64,000 bases of DNA from Hyphomicrobiaceae bacterium (GCA_016793065.1 JAEULV010000127.1:1-64000), one strand, 5' to 3'; positions 36,633 through 45,624 are shown, counted from the first letter of the stretch. The notes: generated by a model from the sequence alone, not told the origin. Numbers and translations: made by a program.

Positions 36633-37020
36633 GGCGTCCCCCCTTTTGGTTCGAGCATCGGTCCGCGCCGATTCGCTGGCCGGGCGAGCACCGCCGCAAC
36701 GCGGCGCCGCGACTGATTCGGTCGGCGAATCAACAGGTTTGACGCGACACTTGCCACATTGATGAACGAAACAAATCGACCGCGTCCGAGAATGACACAA
36801 GATTGCCGCAACGGCGCGCTCAGTGCCGCGCCGTCGACGATCGCCCACGGTAAATGAGCGCCGAAACGAGACAAATTTTAGCATGCCGGCAGGATTTTCG
36901 GGCCGAAGAGCGCTGCCTGTGGCGATCCAGTAACAGCAAGGGCGGAGAGATTGGCTTACAAGATAGGCAGTGCAGTTTTGTCGTTAGATTGCGTGTCGTT
37001 TGTCCACCCGGGAGCGAATC
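36633..37020. promoter_or_regulatory. Divergent regulatory region between beta-helix and export genes
   Basis: 388 bases without a credible gene. GATTCG-GTCGG-CGAATC (36715-36731) is a 6-5-6 inverted repeat that could be an operator. TTGACG at 36739 has no good -10 partner. The stretch from about 36720 is richer in A/T than the coding flanks, as expected for promoters of both transcripts. Confidence 0.45.
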
Positions 37021-38172
37021 GTGGTTAGAGCCGTCGTCATTGCCCTCATGGCTTCCAGCCTGCTTGGCTGTTCGGCAATGCCGAGCTCGGGACCGAGCGC
37101 CAACGATATCGCCAATCCGTCCCCCGACACGTCGGCGATCGAGGCAGCCTATGTGCTGGTCGAACTCGACCAGGAACGCGCCGCGATGCTGGGCGGCGGC
37201 GGGCCGCGACTTTCCGGCAGCTTCCCGGACAAGCGCCCCTCGCCGGTGCAGACGATCAGCATCGGCGATACGGTGCAGGTGGCGATTTTCGAGGCGAGCA
37301 ACAACGGCCTGTTTTCGACCCAGTCGGGCAGCAATGGCGGCGGCTCCAAGAGCGTGACGCTGCCGCCGCAGTCGGTCGAGGCCGACGGCCACATCAACGT
37401 GCCCTATGCCGGCAAGGTCACCGCCGCCGGCCGGACGCCGACCGCGGTGTCGGCGAGCATCGTCAGCGCGCTGGGCGGCAAGGCCATCGATCCGCAGGCG
37501 ATCGTGACGGTGCAGCAGAGCAAGGGCAATCTGGCGACCGTGACCGGGCAGGTGCGGCAGGCCGGACGCGTGCCGTTGACGGCGCGGGGCGACCGGCTGC
37601 TCGATGTGATCTCCAATGCCGGCGGGCCGGACGGCAAGCCGAACGATCTGTTCATCCAGCTGACCCGTGGCGGCCGGACCGCCAAGTCGACGTTCAACGC
37701 CGTGGTGTCGAACCCGAGCGAGAACGTTTATATCTGGCCGAATGACACGATCTACGTGTTCAGCGATCCGCAGAGCTTCACCGCCTTCGGCGCCACCGGA
37801 ACCTCCGGCAATTTCCCGTTCGAGTTCGACCGGCTGTCCGTCGCCGAGGCGGTTGGCGCCGCCAAGGGCCTGAACGACAACCGGGCCGATCCGGCCGGCG
37901 TCTTCATCTTCCGCACCGAGCGCAAGGAACTGGTCTGCCGGATGGTCGAGCACACGCTGTGCAAGACCGACGCCGCGACGCTGCCGACGATCTACCGCAT
38001 CAATCTGCGCGATCCGCTCGGGGTGTTCCACGCCAAGCAGATGACCGTCCGCAACAAGGACCTGCTGTACATCGCCAATGCCGAGACCGCCGAACTGCTG
38101 AAGTTCCTGCGGCTGCTGAGCGCCGGTCTGTCGGCGACCAAGTCGGCGGTGCAGACCGGGCATACGTTCTGA
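37021..38172 (+). CDS. Polysaccharide export outer-membrane lipoprotein (Wza/KpsD-type)
   Basis: 383 residues. Translation should begin at GTG 37021: GGAG (37011-37014) is six bases upstream, and this start gives a compact lipoprotein signal, VVRAVVIALMASSLLGC, with Cys17 as the lipidated residue. A TTG at 37000 is less likely. The mature part holds the poly_export domain (ISIGDTVQVAIFEAS, INVPYAGKVTAAGRTP) and SLBB-like beta-grasp segments (ATVTGQVRQAGRVPLT, GGRTAKSTFN). Such proteins form the outer-membrane channel for capsule export. It is followed by kpsM, kpsT and kpsE. Confidence 0.87.
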   Translation: MVRAVVIALMASSLLGCSAMPSSGPSANDIANPSPDTSAIEAAYVLVELDQERAAMLGGGGPRLSGSFPDKRPSPVQTISIGDTVQVAIFEASNNGLFSTQSGSNGGGSKSVTLPPQSVEADGHINVPYAGKVTAAGRTPTAVSASIVSALGGKAIDPQAIVTVQQSKGNLATVTGQVRQAGRVPLTARGDRLLDVISNAGGPDGKPNDLFIQLTRGGRTAKSTFNAVVSNPSENVYIWPNDTIYVFSDPQSFTAFGATGTSGNFPFEFDRLSVAEAVGAAKGLNDNRADPAGVFIFRTERKELVCRMVEHTLCKTDAATLPTIYRINLRDPLGVFHAKQMTVRNKDLLYIANAETAELLKFLRLLSAGLSATKSAVQTGHTF

Positions 38173-38567
38173 TCGCGGACGGACTGACGGCCGGGTGAGC
38201 CGAGGGTCGGCAGGTTGACAATTGAACGCCGGGCCGCGCGTGGCCCGGCTTCGGCAAGATCGACCTGTGCCAAAACGCCGGTTGGCGGGATGGCGGTTTG
38301 CGCCACAATCCGGCGAGTGGCCCACGTCCAACGCGATATTCTCTCCACGCTCAATGGCGACCGGCGACGGCAGCGGCCAAGGCCCGATCGGCGAAGCGCC
38401 GGGGGACAGACGCTGTTTTCGCGCTTTCCTGACGTTATTCCAGCAGGCAGTCCGGCGGGCGGCGGGACTTGCGGCAGGGCGGTGGCGCTGGCATTGTTTC
38501 CGGCGGACATTTCAACCCGAGGGTCGGGCGGGCAACAGCTCGTCGGCTGGCAGGAGGAACGCGCAGG
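38173..38567. other. Intergenic region between export lipoprotein gene and kpsM
   Basis: 395 bases with no credible gene; the frames here are extensions of downstream frames. It contains the strong hairpin at 38228-38249 and a TTGACA at 38215-38220 with no recognisable -10 box. The end carries AGGAGGAA (38552-38559), the ribosome site for kpsM. Confidence 0.5.
38228..38249 (+). terminator. Hairpin after export lipoprotein gene
   Basis: GCCGGGCC-GCGCGT-GGCCCGGC: perfect 8-bp GC stem 55 bases after the stop, followed by TTCGG rather than a T-run. It may partly terminate or only punctuate the transcript ahead of kpsM. Confidence 0.45.
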
Positions 38568-39371
38568 GTGGCGCCAGTAGCAAGCGTTCGAGACCGGCTG
38601 ACCGACGCGCTGCTGACTCAAGGTCGGGTCATCATGGCGTTGGTGCTGCGCGAGATGCGCACACGCTTCGGCCAGAGCCAGATCGGCTATGCCTGGGCGA
38701 TGAGCGAGCCGATGGTGCACATCCTGGCGCTGACGCTGATCGCCACGGCCCTGCAGCGGCGTCCGGCCATCGGCGACAGCACCGAGGTGTTCATGTTCTG
38801 CGGCATCCTGCCGTTCCTGCTGGTGCGCAATATCTCGACCAAGACCGCCGTGGCGGTCAGTTCCAACGGGCCGCTGCTGACCTATCCGCTGGTCAAGCCG
38901 GTCGACACGTTCCTCGCCCGGATCCTGCTCGAAACACTGACGATGATGGTCTCGGCGGTGCTGACGGGCCTGATCTTTCTGGCGATCGGCATCGACGTCT
39001 GGCCGGACGATTCCCTCAACTATCTGATCGCGTTCGCGGTCTCGGTGCTGCTCGGCGCCGGCATCGGCGTTGCCAGCGCGGTGGTGATTTCGGTGTTTTC
39101 GGCCTGGCGCACGGTGCTCGGCTGGCTGTTTCGCGTCCTCTACTTCACCAGCGGCGTGTTCGTGGTGATCGACGACCTGCCGCCAGGGGCGCGCGACATC
39201 CTGGCGCTCAACCCGCTGGCCCATTGCGTCGTCTGGTTTCACACGGCGCAGTTCGAGGAATACAACAGCCTCATTCTCGACAAATCCTACGTCATACTCT
39301 GGGGCGCCGGGTTGTTGACCTTCGGCTTTACAGCGGAACGCGCACTGCGGCGATGGACGCAGGACAAATGA
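38568..39371 (+). CDS. kpsM: Capsular polysaccharide ABC transporter permease KpsM
   Basis: 267 residues from GTG 38568, chosen because AGGAGGAA lies eight bases upstream. A cytoplasmic N-terminus with LREMRTRFGQSQIGYAWAM, the ABC-2 permease signature of KpsM/RkpS proteins, precedes about six membrane spans (VHILALTLIATAL, MFCGILPFLLVRN, LLETLTMMVSAVLTGLIFLAIGI, YLIAFAVSVLLGAGIGVASAVVIS and two more). ALNPLAHCVVWFH precedes the last span. It forms the membrane channel for polymer transport across the inner membrane. Its stop overlaps the kpsT start by four bases (ATGA). Confidence 0.9.
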   Translation: MAPVASVRDRLTDALLTQGRVIMALVLREMRTRFGQSQIGYAWAMSEPMVHILALTLIATALQRRPAIGDSTEVFMFCGILPFLLVRNISTKTAVAVSSNGPLLTYPLVKPVDTFLARILLETLTMMVSAVLTGLIFLAIGIDVWPDDSLNYLIAFAVSVLLGAGIGVASAVVISVFSAWRTVLGWLFRVLYFTSGVFVVIDDLPPGARDILALNPLAHCVVWFHTAQFEEYNSLILDKSYVILWGAGLLTFGFTAERALRRWTQDK

Positions 39372-40021
39372 TCCAGTTCAAGAACGTCACCAAGTCATAT
39401 CGCCTGGGGCAGCATCGCAAGGTCGTTCTCGACCGGGCGAGCTTCGAGATTCCGACCGGGCGTTCGATGGCGGTGATCGGCCGCAACGGTGCCGGCAAGT
39501 CGTCGCTATTGCGATTGATCGCCGGTTCCAGCCTGCCCGACAGCGGCCGGATCCGGCGCAACGGCTTGCGGGTGTCCTGGCCGCTCGGCTTTGCCGGGTC
39601 GTTCCACGGCGCCCTGTCGGGGCGGGAAAACGTGCGGTTCGCCTGCCGGATCTATGGCGAGTCGATCAAGGCGGTCAGCGAGTATGTCGAGGCATTCGCC
39701 GAGCTTGGCGAGCATTTCGACATGCCGGTTTCGACCTATTCCTCGGGCATGAAGGCGCGCCTGGCTTTTGGACTTTCCATGGCGATGGAGTTTGATGTAT
39801 ACTTGGTGGATGAGATAACCTCGGTCGGGGACAAGATATTCCGCGAGCGTTGCGAGGAAGCATTTGCCCATCGCCGGCGCATTGCCGACGTAATCATGGT
39901 TTCGCACAGCGTCAGTACAATCAAGAAGTTTTGCGATTTCGGCTGTGTCTTGGAAAATGGCGGTATTGAATTTTACGATAGTGTTGGCGATGCGGTCGTC
40001 GCCTATGAAGGGAAACTGTGA
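39368..40021 (+). CDS. kpsT: Capsular polysaccharide ABC transporter ATP-binding protein KpsT
   Basis: 217 residues. Walker A GRNGAGKSS at residues 38-46, ABC signature YSSGMKARLAF, Walker B VYLVDEITSVGD and switch His in MVSHSVSTI are all present. The SSGM variant of the signature and the short length are typical of KpsT-type capsule ATPases. The open frame runs 382 codons further upstream, but that part overlaps kpsM in a different frame and is not coding. ATG 39368 overlaps the kpsM stop, and the end overlaps the kpsE start, giving a tightly coupled kpsM-kpsT-kpsE unit. Confidence 0.92.
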   Translation: MIQFKNVTKSYRLGQHRKVVLDRASFEIPTGRSMAVIGRNGAGKSSLLRLIAGSSLPDSGRIRRNGLRVSWPLGFAGSFHGALSGRENVRFACRIYGESIKAVSEYVEAFAELGEHFDMPVSTYSSGMKARLAFGLSMAMEFDVYLVDEITSVGDKIFRERCEEAFAHRRRIADVIMVSHSVSTIKKFCDFGCVLENGGIEFYDSVGDAVVAYEGKL

Positions 40022-41313
40022 TCGTGAGCGCGCCTGAAAAAGACACTCTCAAGGATCTCGCGACCGCGAAGCCGAAGGCGGCCCAGCAGGTCGTCGTTTC
40101 CATGCCGGTGAAGGCGCCGAAGCCGATTGCTCCGGCGGAGAAGCCCAGCACGATCACGGCGCGGCAAGTCTCGTCGCATACGCGGCCGCCGAAGGTTCGC
40201 TGGTACAATAAGACCATCTGGCGGATCGCGGCCGGGGTTATCCTGCTGCCGACGCTGGTGGTGTCGCTGTATCTGCTGTTGTTCGCCAGTCATCGCTATG
40301 CCGCCGAAACCAGCTTCGCCGTGCGCGGCCAGCAGGTGCAGGCGCTCGATACCGTCGGCTTGATGAACCCGCTCGGCGGCGCGACGCAGACGACGTCGGA
40401 TTCGTATATCCTGGTCGACTATCTCAACAGCCGCGAGTTCGTCGAGGATCTCGACAAGCGGGTGGGGTTGCGGGCGATGTATAGCCGCGACAGCATCGAC
40501 TGGCTGTCGCGGCTGACCGCGCGCACCGAGATCGAATGGCTGGTGGATTACTGGAAGTCGATGTCGAAGATCAGCTTCGATTCCAACAAGGGGGTCGTTT
40601 CGCTGGAGGTGACCTCCTATGTGCCGCAGGAAGCGGAGCTGATCGCCAAGACGTCGATCGAGCTGGCGACGGTGCTGATCAATCGCCTCTCCGAGGACGC
40701 CCGGCGGGATGCGCTGCGCGGCGCGACGACCGACGTGGAGCGGGCGGAATTCACCGTGCGGATGTTGCGCACCGCGATGAAGAAGCTGCGCGAGGATGAA
40801 AAGATCGCCGATCCGGTGGCAAGCGCCGGCTCGTCGCAGGCGCGCGTCACCGAATTGCAGAACGAGCTGGCGCGCATCGATACGCAGTTGTCGTCGTCGC
40901 TGGCGTTCATGAACAAGAATGCGCCGAGCGTGGTGGTGCTGCAAGCCCAGCGCGACGCGGTGCGGCAGCAGCTGGAAGCGGCGCGGCAAGAATTCGTGAC
41001 GACTGACAAGAAGAACGGTACCGGCGGCAGCGGCAAGGCGGTCGCATCGATGCTGTCGTCGTTCGAGGAACTGGAAGGCGAGCGGGTTTTCGCGCAGCAG
41101 GCCTACACGACGGCGCTGGCATCGCTGGAGCGGGCACGGGTCGAGGCGGATCGCAAGCAGCGCTACCTCGCGGTATTCGTCGCGCCGCGGACGCCGGAAT
41201 GGGCGAAATATCCGCAGGTGCCGCGCACCATCATTCTGACGGCGCTGTTCTCCTTCCTGGTCTGGATGTTGAGCGTGGTGGTGTTCTACGGCGTGCGGGA
41301 ACACGCAGTCTAG
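40018..41313 (+). CDS. kpsE: Capsule export inner-membrane protein KpsE (polysaccharide co-polymerase type)
   Basis: About 431 residues. A cytoplasmic tail of some 65 residues rich in Lys, Pro and Ala is followed by TM1 (IAAGVILLPTLVVSLYLLLF). The periplasmic region has a Wzz-like start (YAAETSFAVRG) and a long coiled coil with SLAFMNKNAPSVVVLQAQRDAVRQQL. TM2 (IILTALFSFLVWMLSVVVFYG) is near the C-terminus. KpsE bridges the ABC transporter to the outer-membrane channel. Start is GTG 40018 (overlapping kpsT) or GTG 40024. The Lys/Pro/Ala tail is longer than I expect for KpsE and shares composition with the next gene's repeat. Confidence 0.85.
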   Translation: MIVSAPEKDTLKDLATAKPKAAQQVVVSMPVKAPKPIAPAEKPSTITARQVSSHTRPPKVRWYNKTIWRIAAGVILLPTLVVSLYLLLFASHRYAAETSFAVRGQQVQALDTVGLMNPLGGATQTTSDSYILVDYLNSREFVEDLDKRVGLRAMYSRDSIDWLSRLTARTEIEWLVDYWKSMSKISFDSNKGVVSLEVTSYVPQEAELIAKTSIELATVLINRLSEDARRDALRGATTDVERAEFTVRMLRTAMKKLREDEKIADPVASAGSSQARVTELQNELARIDTQLSSSLAFMNKNAPSVVVLQAQRDAVRQQLEAARQEFVTTDKKNGTGGSGKAVASMLSSFEELEGERVFAQQAYTTALASLERARVEADRKQRYLAVFVAPRTPEWAKYPQVPRTIILTALFSFLVWMLSVVVFYGVREHAV

Positions 41314-41477
41314 GCACGGACCGGGTGGTGGGATCACCCCCGACCTGTGTGTCTCTGGCCTCAACCTCGCGAAAATGAGCCAGAATGGCGAAAATCCCGG
41401 TGCGCGGCCGGTGAGGGCAGCTTGAACCGACGACGGGATTCGGTCACCAATGACCGCCGAACTTGCCGCCGGCGAGG

Positions 41478-44447
41478 ATGAAGCGGAAAGAGCGACGACA
41501 ACCGGTCGCTGCCTCCGAACTGCCGAAATCGAGGGTGACGTCGCTCAGCATGGACGCTCCGGTCAATCCACTTTATGACGCGCAAGCCAAACAGAGCATC
41601 AAGAGTGTCGGCAGCATTCTTGAGCGGGCGTTCCGCGTCATGGGCGATGCCCATAACCGGCATGTGCGACTGGCCGTTTACGAACGGGCGCGGATGACGC
41701 TCGACCGGCATCTGGGCGGGCAGGCGGGGTCGCTCTCCAGGGAACATGCCGAGAATAACCTGCGGCTGCTGGAGGAGGCGATCCGCTTCCTCGAGGAGCG
41801 CTACAGTGCAGGCGACCTGTCCGACGGCACGATCATCGATGTGTTCCCACCCGAAGCCTTGGCGCCGCCGACGGTCGAACCGCCGCGCCGCGCATCGTTC
41901 ACGCCCTATGTCGACGACGACTTCGACGCGGAGCTGGGGCAGCAGGACCGAATCGCGGCGCTACGGGAGGAAATCCGTCGGGAAGACGCCCGGCGCGCCG
42001 ACGAACTGCACGACTGGGATCCACCGATACCCGAGCGCGAGCCGGACGCCGATGACGACGCCGGCGAGGATCTTCGCCAACCGGAGCCGCCCGCGGCGAC
42101 GCGGTCGCGGGCTGATCGGCCGAACGAGGGTTTCTGGGCCAATGTGTTCGGCGCCGCCAAGCAGCTGGCTTCGCGGCGACGCGCCAACGCCGCCAAGGTT
42201 GCCGAGCGGTCGCGCGCCGGCGAGCCAATGCCGGCGACGCCGGAGCCGGCGGCCGTCGAGTCGCCAGAGATGCCGTCCGCGCCGCTGGCCGTGCGGGCGC
42301 CGATGGGTGAACCACCCGAAGTGGAGGATTCGGGAGCGAAACCGGCAGGCAACCCGCCGGCCGATCCCGCTGACGATGAGGCGCCGGCTGCTCGATCCGA
42401 TCCGGATGCCGGCGAGGCGATCACGACGGGCGACAGGTCGGCGGCCGACGGCGGGCCGGGCGACGGGTCGAGCGATGACGGATCGGACAATGTCGGATCG
42501 ACGGTGGATGACGCTGGCGATATCGACGTTGCCGGGGAGATCTCCGCCGCGCTGGTGATGTCGGTGGGCAAGAGCCCGCCGCCGGTTGATGCCGACGATC
42601 CACCGCCGCTGCCCGAGGCATTGCCTGAGCCGCTGCCCGACGAGACGATCGCGCCCGGAGCGGCTCCGGCCGAGGCGGTCGCCGTTGCCGACAGCGACGT
42701 CGGGGATGCGGCCACGACCGAAACACCGACGGCGGCCGTGGCAACCACAGCGGATGTCGCCGTGTGGGCGGCGGATGTGGCCGCGTCAACGCCGGCCGCA
42801 GTCAAGCCAGACAGCGACCCAAGCCCTGCGGCGACTTCGACGGTCGACCCGCCGACGGATGCCATCGTCGAACAGGTTGCGGCAATTGCCAAGCCGGCAC
42901 CGGCAAAACCGGCCCCTGCAGCCGCGCCGGCCAAGCCGATACCGGTTGCCAAGCCAGCCTCCGCCCCGCCGGCAGCTGCCGCGAAGCCGGCCTTAGCGGC
43001 GAAACCTGTCGCAGCGGTGGCGGCAAAGCCCGCCGTTGCCGCCCCGGCAGCTGCCGCGAAGCCGGCCGTCGCGGCGCCGGTGGCAGCAGCGAAGCCCGCC
43101 GTCGCGACGAAGCCGGCGGTAGCCGCCAAGCCCGTCGCGACAGCGGAGACAGCAGCAGCGAAGCCCGCCGTCGCCGCGCCAGCGGCGGCAGCGAAACCCG
43201 CGGTCGCGGCAAAGCCGGTCGCCGCGCCTGAGGCCGCGCCAGTGAAAACCGCCGCTGCGGCAAAACCGGTCGCCGCAGCGAGCGCTCCGGCAGCAAAGCC
43301 GGTCGCCGCCCCGCCAGCGGCTGCGGCGAAGCCCGCCGTTGCGGCAAAGCCTGCGATGGCGAAACCCGCCGTGGCGGCTAAGCCAACCGCGACACCGGAT
43401 GCATCGGACGCAAAGCCCGCCGTTGCGGCAGCTGCGGCAAAGCCCGCCGTGGCGGCAAAGCCGGCGGTGCCCGCAGCCGCGCCAGCCAAGCCGACCGCAG
43501 CCGCCGCCAAGCCAGCGGCGGCACCGGTCAAGCCCGCTCCGGCGGCCACGGCCAAGCCGGTGGCGACGAAAGTGCCACCGGGGGAGCCGATCGACGGCGT
43601 CGACCGCACGGCAGCGCCCCCTCCCCCGCCGCGTCCGGCGGCCGCCGAGCTCGAACCGGATCCGGACCGCGACATCAGCGACAGCATCGTCTACAGCGTC
43701 AATGTCGAGATGGATGACGACGACGATGAACCGGCGCCGGCGGTCAAGACCCGCAAGAGTGCGCTCGGGTCGGGGTTTGGCGTGTTCATCGCCATCGGGT
43801 TCATCCTGGTTGCCGCCACCGTGCTGCAATTCGACCTGTTCAGCGCGTCGCGCTCCAGCTATGTCGACACCCGCAATGCCGCCGGCCCGGCCGCGACCGG
43901 CGTGGCCGGCGCCGGTGATCTGGCGATGCTGTCGCGCCAGCAGGCGGACGCGCTGCTGGCGACCAAGACCGGCAGCACCAGCGCCACCGCCATCGCCGTC
44001 GGTCACGACAACCGGGCGAGCAATCCCGGCGAGGTGACGATCACGGCGGCGACAGCCAATACCGCGTCGATGCGGATTAACTTCCCCGCCGACAATCTCG
44101 GGCTCGTCGTCGATCTCGAACCGGATACCGCGCCATCGGCGACAGCGCGGATCATCCTGAACGTGACGCTGGAGCGCAGCCCGGATACGGTCGTCGGCAT
44201 CGCGTCACCGAAGGTGATGGTGGCCGGTGCGCCGGCGCCGGTGGCGCTCGACGCCATCCCGGTGCGGGTCGGATTGAGCCGGATGATCTTCGGTATCGCC
44301 GCGCCGCAATTGCCGCAAGCCAACGGCAAGAGCGACAAGGAAGATACCCGCGCGATCCTGCAGCTGACGCTGAAGCTGAAATCGGAAAAGAGCATCGACC
44401 TTTATCTGCCGATCAGTCTCGGCTGGCTGCGGGCGCCGACCAAATAG
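41478..44447 (+). CDS. Large Ala/Pro/Lys-repeat protein with one C-terminal membrane segment
   Basis: 989 residues from ATG 41478 (GAGG abuts it); TTG 41463 and ATG 41550 are alternatives. Residues up to about 130 look folded (QAKQSIKSVGSILERAF, NLRLLEEAIRFLEERY). An acidic disordered stretch follows, with the motif GFWANVFGAAKQLASRR near residue 222. From about 42880 to 43570 comes a degenerate AAKPAVAAKP repeat of roughly 230 residues. SGFGVFIAIGFILVAATVLQF near residue 775 is a membrane span, and the last 190 residues form a predicted periplasmic beta domain. There is no signal peptide, so the repeat is probably cytoplasmic. I recognise no family. It follows kpsE by 164 bases and may regulate or couple capsule export. 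Confidence 0.6.
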   Translation: MKRKERRQPVAASELPKSRVTSLSMDAPVNPLYDAQAKQSIKSVGSILERAFRVMGDAHNRHVRLAVYERARMTLDRHLGGQAGSLSREHAENNLRLLEEAIRFLEERYSAGDLSDGTIIDVFPPEALAPPTVEPPRRASFTPYVDDDFDAELGQQDRIAALREEIRREDARRADELHDWDPPIPEREPDADDDAGEDLRQPEPPAATRSRADRPNEGFWANVFGAAKQLASRRRANAAKVAERSRAGEPMPATPEPAAVESPEMPSAPLAVRAPMGEPPEVEDSGAKPAGNPPADPADDEAPAARSDPDAGEAITTGDRSAADGGPGDGSSDDGSDNVGSTVDDAGDIDVAGEISAALVMSVGKSPPPVDADDPPPLPEALPEPLPDETIAPGAAPAEAVAVADSDVGDAATTETPTAAVATTADVAVWAADVAASTPAAVKPDSDPSPAATSTVDPPTDAIVEQVAAIAKPAPAKPAPAAAPAKPIPVAKPASAPPAAAAKPALAAKPVAAVAAKPAVAAPAAAAKPAVAAPVAAAKPAVATKPAVAAKPVATAETAAAKPAVAAPAAAAKPAVAAKPVAAPEAAPVKTAAAAKPVAAASAPAAKPVAAPPAAAAKPAVAAKPAMAKPAVAAKPTATPDASDAKPAVAAAAAKPAVAAKPAVPAAAPAKPTAAAAKPAAAPVKPAPAATAKPVATKVPPGEPIDGVDRTAAPPPPPRPAAAELEPDPDRDISDSIVYSVNVEMDDDDDEPAPAVKTRKSALGSGFGVFIAIGFILVAATVLQFDLFSASRSSYVDTRNAAGPAATGVAGAGDLAMLSRQQADALLATKTGSTSATAIAVGHDNRASNPGEVTITAATANTASMRINFPADNLGLVVDLEPDTAPSATARIILNVTLERSPDTVVGIASPKVMVAGAPAPVALDAIPVRVGLSRMIFGIAAPQLPQANGKSDKEDTRAILQLTLKLKSEKSIDLYLPISLGWLRAPTK
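42880..43570 (+). repeat. Degenerate coding repeat (Ala-Lys-Pro units)
   Basis: Imperfect tandem copies of a 9-27 base unit encoding KPAVAA/KPVAA variants within the large repeat protein. It also produces long open frames on both strands, which are not genes. Repeat number probably varies between strains. Confidence 0.8.
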
Positions 44448-44541
44448 GGCCGGAGGCCGAAGGCGCTAACGCGCCGGGCCTTTGAGAACACGCGCATTTC
44501 TCATCGGCATCGGATGCAAGAGAGATTGTCGAACGGAAACG

Positions 44542-44575
44542 AAACGGCCCGATGCTGGGTGCATCGAGCCGTTTT
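44542..44575. terminator. Bidirectional intrinsic terminator
   Basis: AAACGGCCCGATGC-TGGGT-GCATCGAGCCGTTT, 14-bp arms with one mismatch, then TTTT on the plus strand; the A-rich left arm supplies U residues on the minus strand. It lies between the repeat-protein gene (plus) and pseB (minus), which converge. Confidence 0.8.
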
Positions 44576-44625
44576 CGGTCGCAGTCTCATGTCCGACCGG
44601 GCCACCCGGCCGACAGCGCGGTCGA

Positions 44626-45624
44626 TCAGATCTTGCCGATCTTGGACTTGTGGCGCTCGATCCAGCCCTTCAACTCGTCCTGGCTCATCCACTGGGTGTT
44701 GTTGTCGGAGCGATAGGAGAAGCCGTCCGGCACGGAGCGGCCGTTCTTGATCCGGTTGGGGTCAAGGTTCCAGTTGTGGATCGTCGGCAGGATCTTGAAG
44801 TGGTGATCGTACTCGAAGGTGTTGGCGGCGTCTTCCTCGCCGATCATCTGCTCGTGCAGCTTCTCGCCCGGGCGAATGCCGATGATGTCATGCTCGGCTT
44901 CGGGGACGACGGCGCGGGCGATGTCGACGATGTTCATCGACGGGATCTTCTTGACGTAGATCTCGCCGCCGACCATGTCGTCGAAGGCGTGCCACACCAG
45001 CTCCACCGCCTCCTCGAGGGTGATCATGAAGCGGGTCATGCGGGTGTCGGTGATCGGCAGCCGGCCGGTCTTGCGCAGCGACTGGAACAGCGGAATGACC
45101 GAGCCGCGCGAGCCCATGACGTTACCATAACGCACGACGGCGAACTGGGTGCTGTTGCTGCCCGAATAGGAGTTGCCGGCGACGAACAGCTTGTCGGACG
45201 CCAGCTTGGTGGCGCCGTAGAGGTTGAGCGGGCTGCTGGCCTTGTCGGTCGACAGGGCGACGACGCGCTTGACGTTGCGATCAAGGCAGGCGTCGATGAG
45301 GTTCATCGCGCCCATGATGTTGGTCTTGACGCACTCGAACGGATTGTACTCCGCCGTCGGCACGATCTTGGTTGCGGCGGCGTGGACGACATAGTCGATA
45401 CCATCCAGGGCGCGGTCGAGCCGGGGCTTGTCGCGCACGTCGCCGATGAAGAAGCGAACGCGCGGATCATTGGCGAACAACTTCGCCATTTCCCACTGCT
45501 TCATCTCATCCCGCGACAGGATGACCAGGCGCTTGGGATTGTACTTCTTCAGGGTCATCGGAACGAAGGTGTTCCCGAAGGAACCGGTTCCACCGGTGAT
45601 GAGGATGGAAGGGTTGTTGTTCAT
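44626..45624 (-). CDS. pseB: UDP-N-acetylglucosamine 4,6-dehydratase (inverting), PseB
   Basis: 332 residues. ILITGGTGSFGNTFV binds NADP. LSTDKASSPLNLYGATKLASDKL contains the PseB-type catalytic triad region, with Lys in STDK and Tyr-x-x-x-Lys in YGATK. VRYGNVMGSRGSVIPLF and GIRPGEKLHEQMI are also family blocks. The enzyme makes UDP-4-keto-6-deoxy-L-AltNAc from UDP-GlcNAc, the first step to pseudaminic acid. It is 17 kb from pseC, on its own transcript, at the far end of the capsule locus behind an AT-rich promoter region. Confidence 0.93.
   Translation of the reverse strand: MNNNPSILITGGTGSFGNTFVPMTLKKYNPKRLVILSRDEMKQWEMAKLFANDPRVRFFIGDVRDKPRLDRALDGIDYVVHAAATKIVPTAEYNPFECVKTNIMGAMNLIDACLDRNVKRVVALSTDKASSPLNLYGATKLASDKLFVAGNSYSGSNSTQFAVVRYGNVMGSRGSVIPLFQSLRKTGRLPITDTRMTRFMITLEEAVELVWHAFDDMVGGEIYVKKIPSMNIVDIARAVVPEAEHDIIGIRPGEKLHEQMIGEEDAANTFEYDHHFKILPTIHNWNLDPNRIKNGRSVPDGFSYRSDNNTQWMSQDELKGWIERHKSKIGKI

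Noticed and set aside
34146-36716. 856-codon plus-strand frame opposite the beta-helix gene
   Set aside because: Gly/Ala/Asp/Arg-rich without any domain; typical high-GC antisense shadow of the minus-strand Tat-signal protein.
38222-39367. In-frame upstream extension of kpsT as a fusion protein
   Set aside because: It overlaps kpsM in another frame and is low-complexity Arg/Gly sequence; ATG 39368 overlaps the kpsM stop by ATGA, the normal kpsMT arrangement.
41906-43687. Long Ala/Gly-rich open frame on the minus strand
   Set aside because: It is the antisense shadow of the Ala/Lys/Pro repeat; the plus-strand frame has folded ends, a membrane span and a ribosome site.
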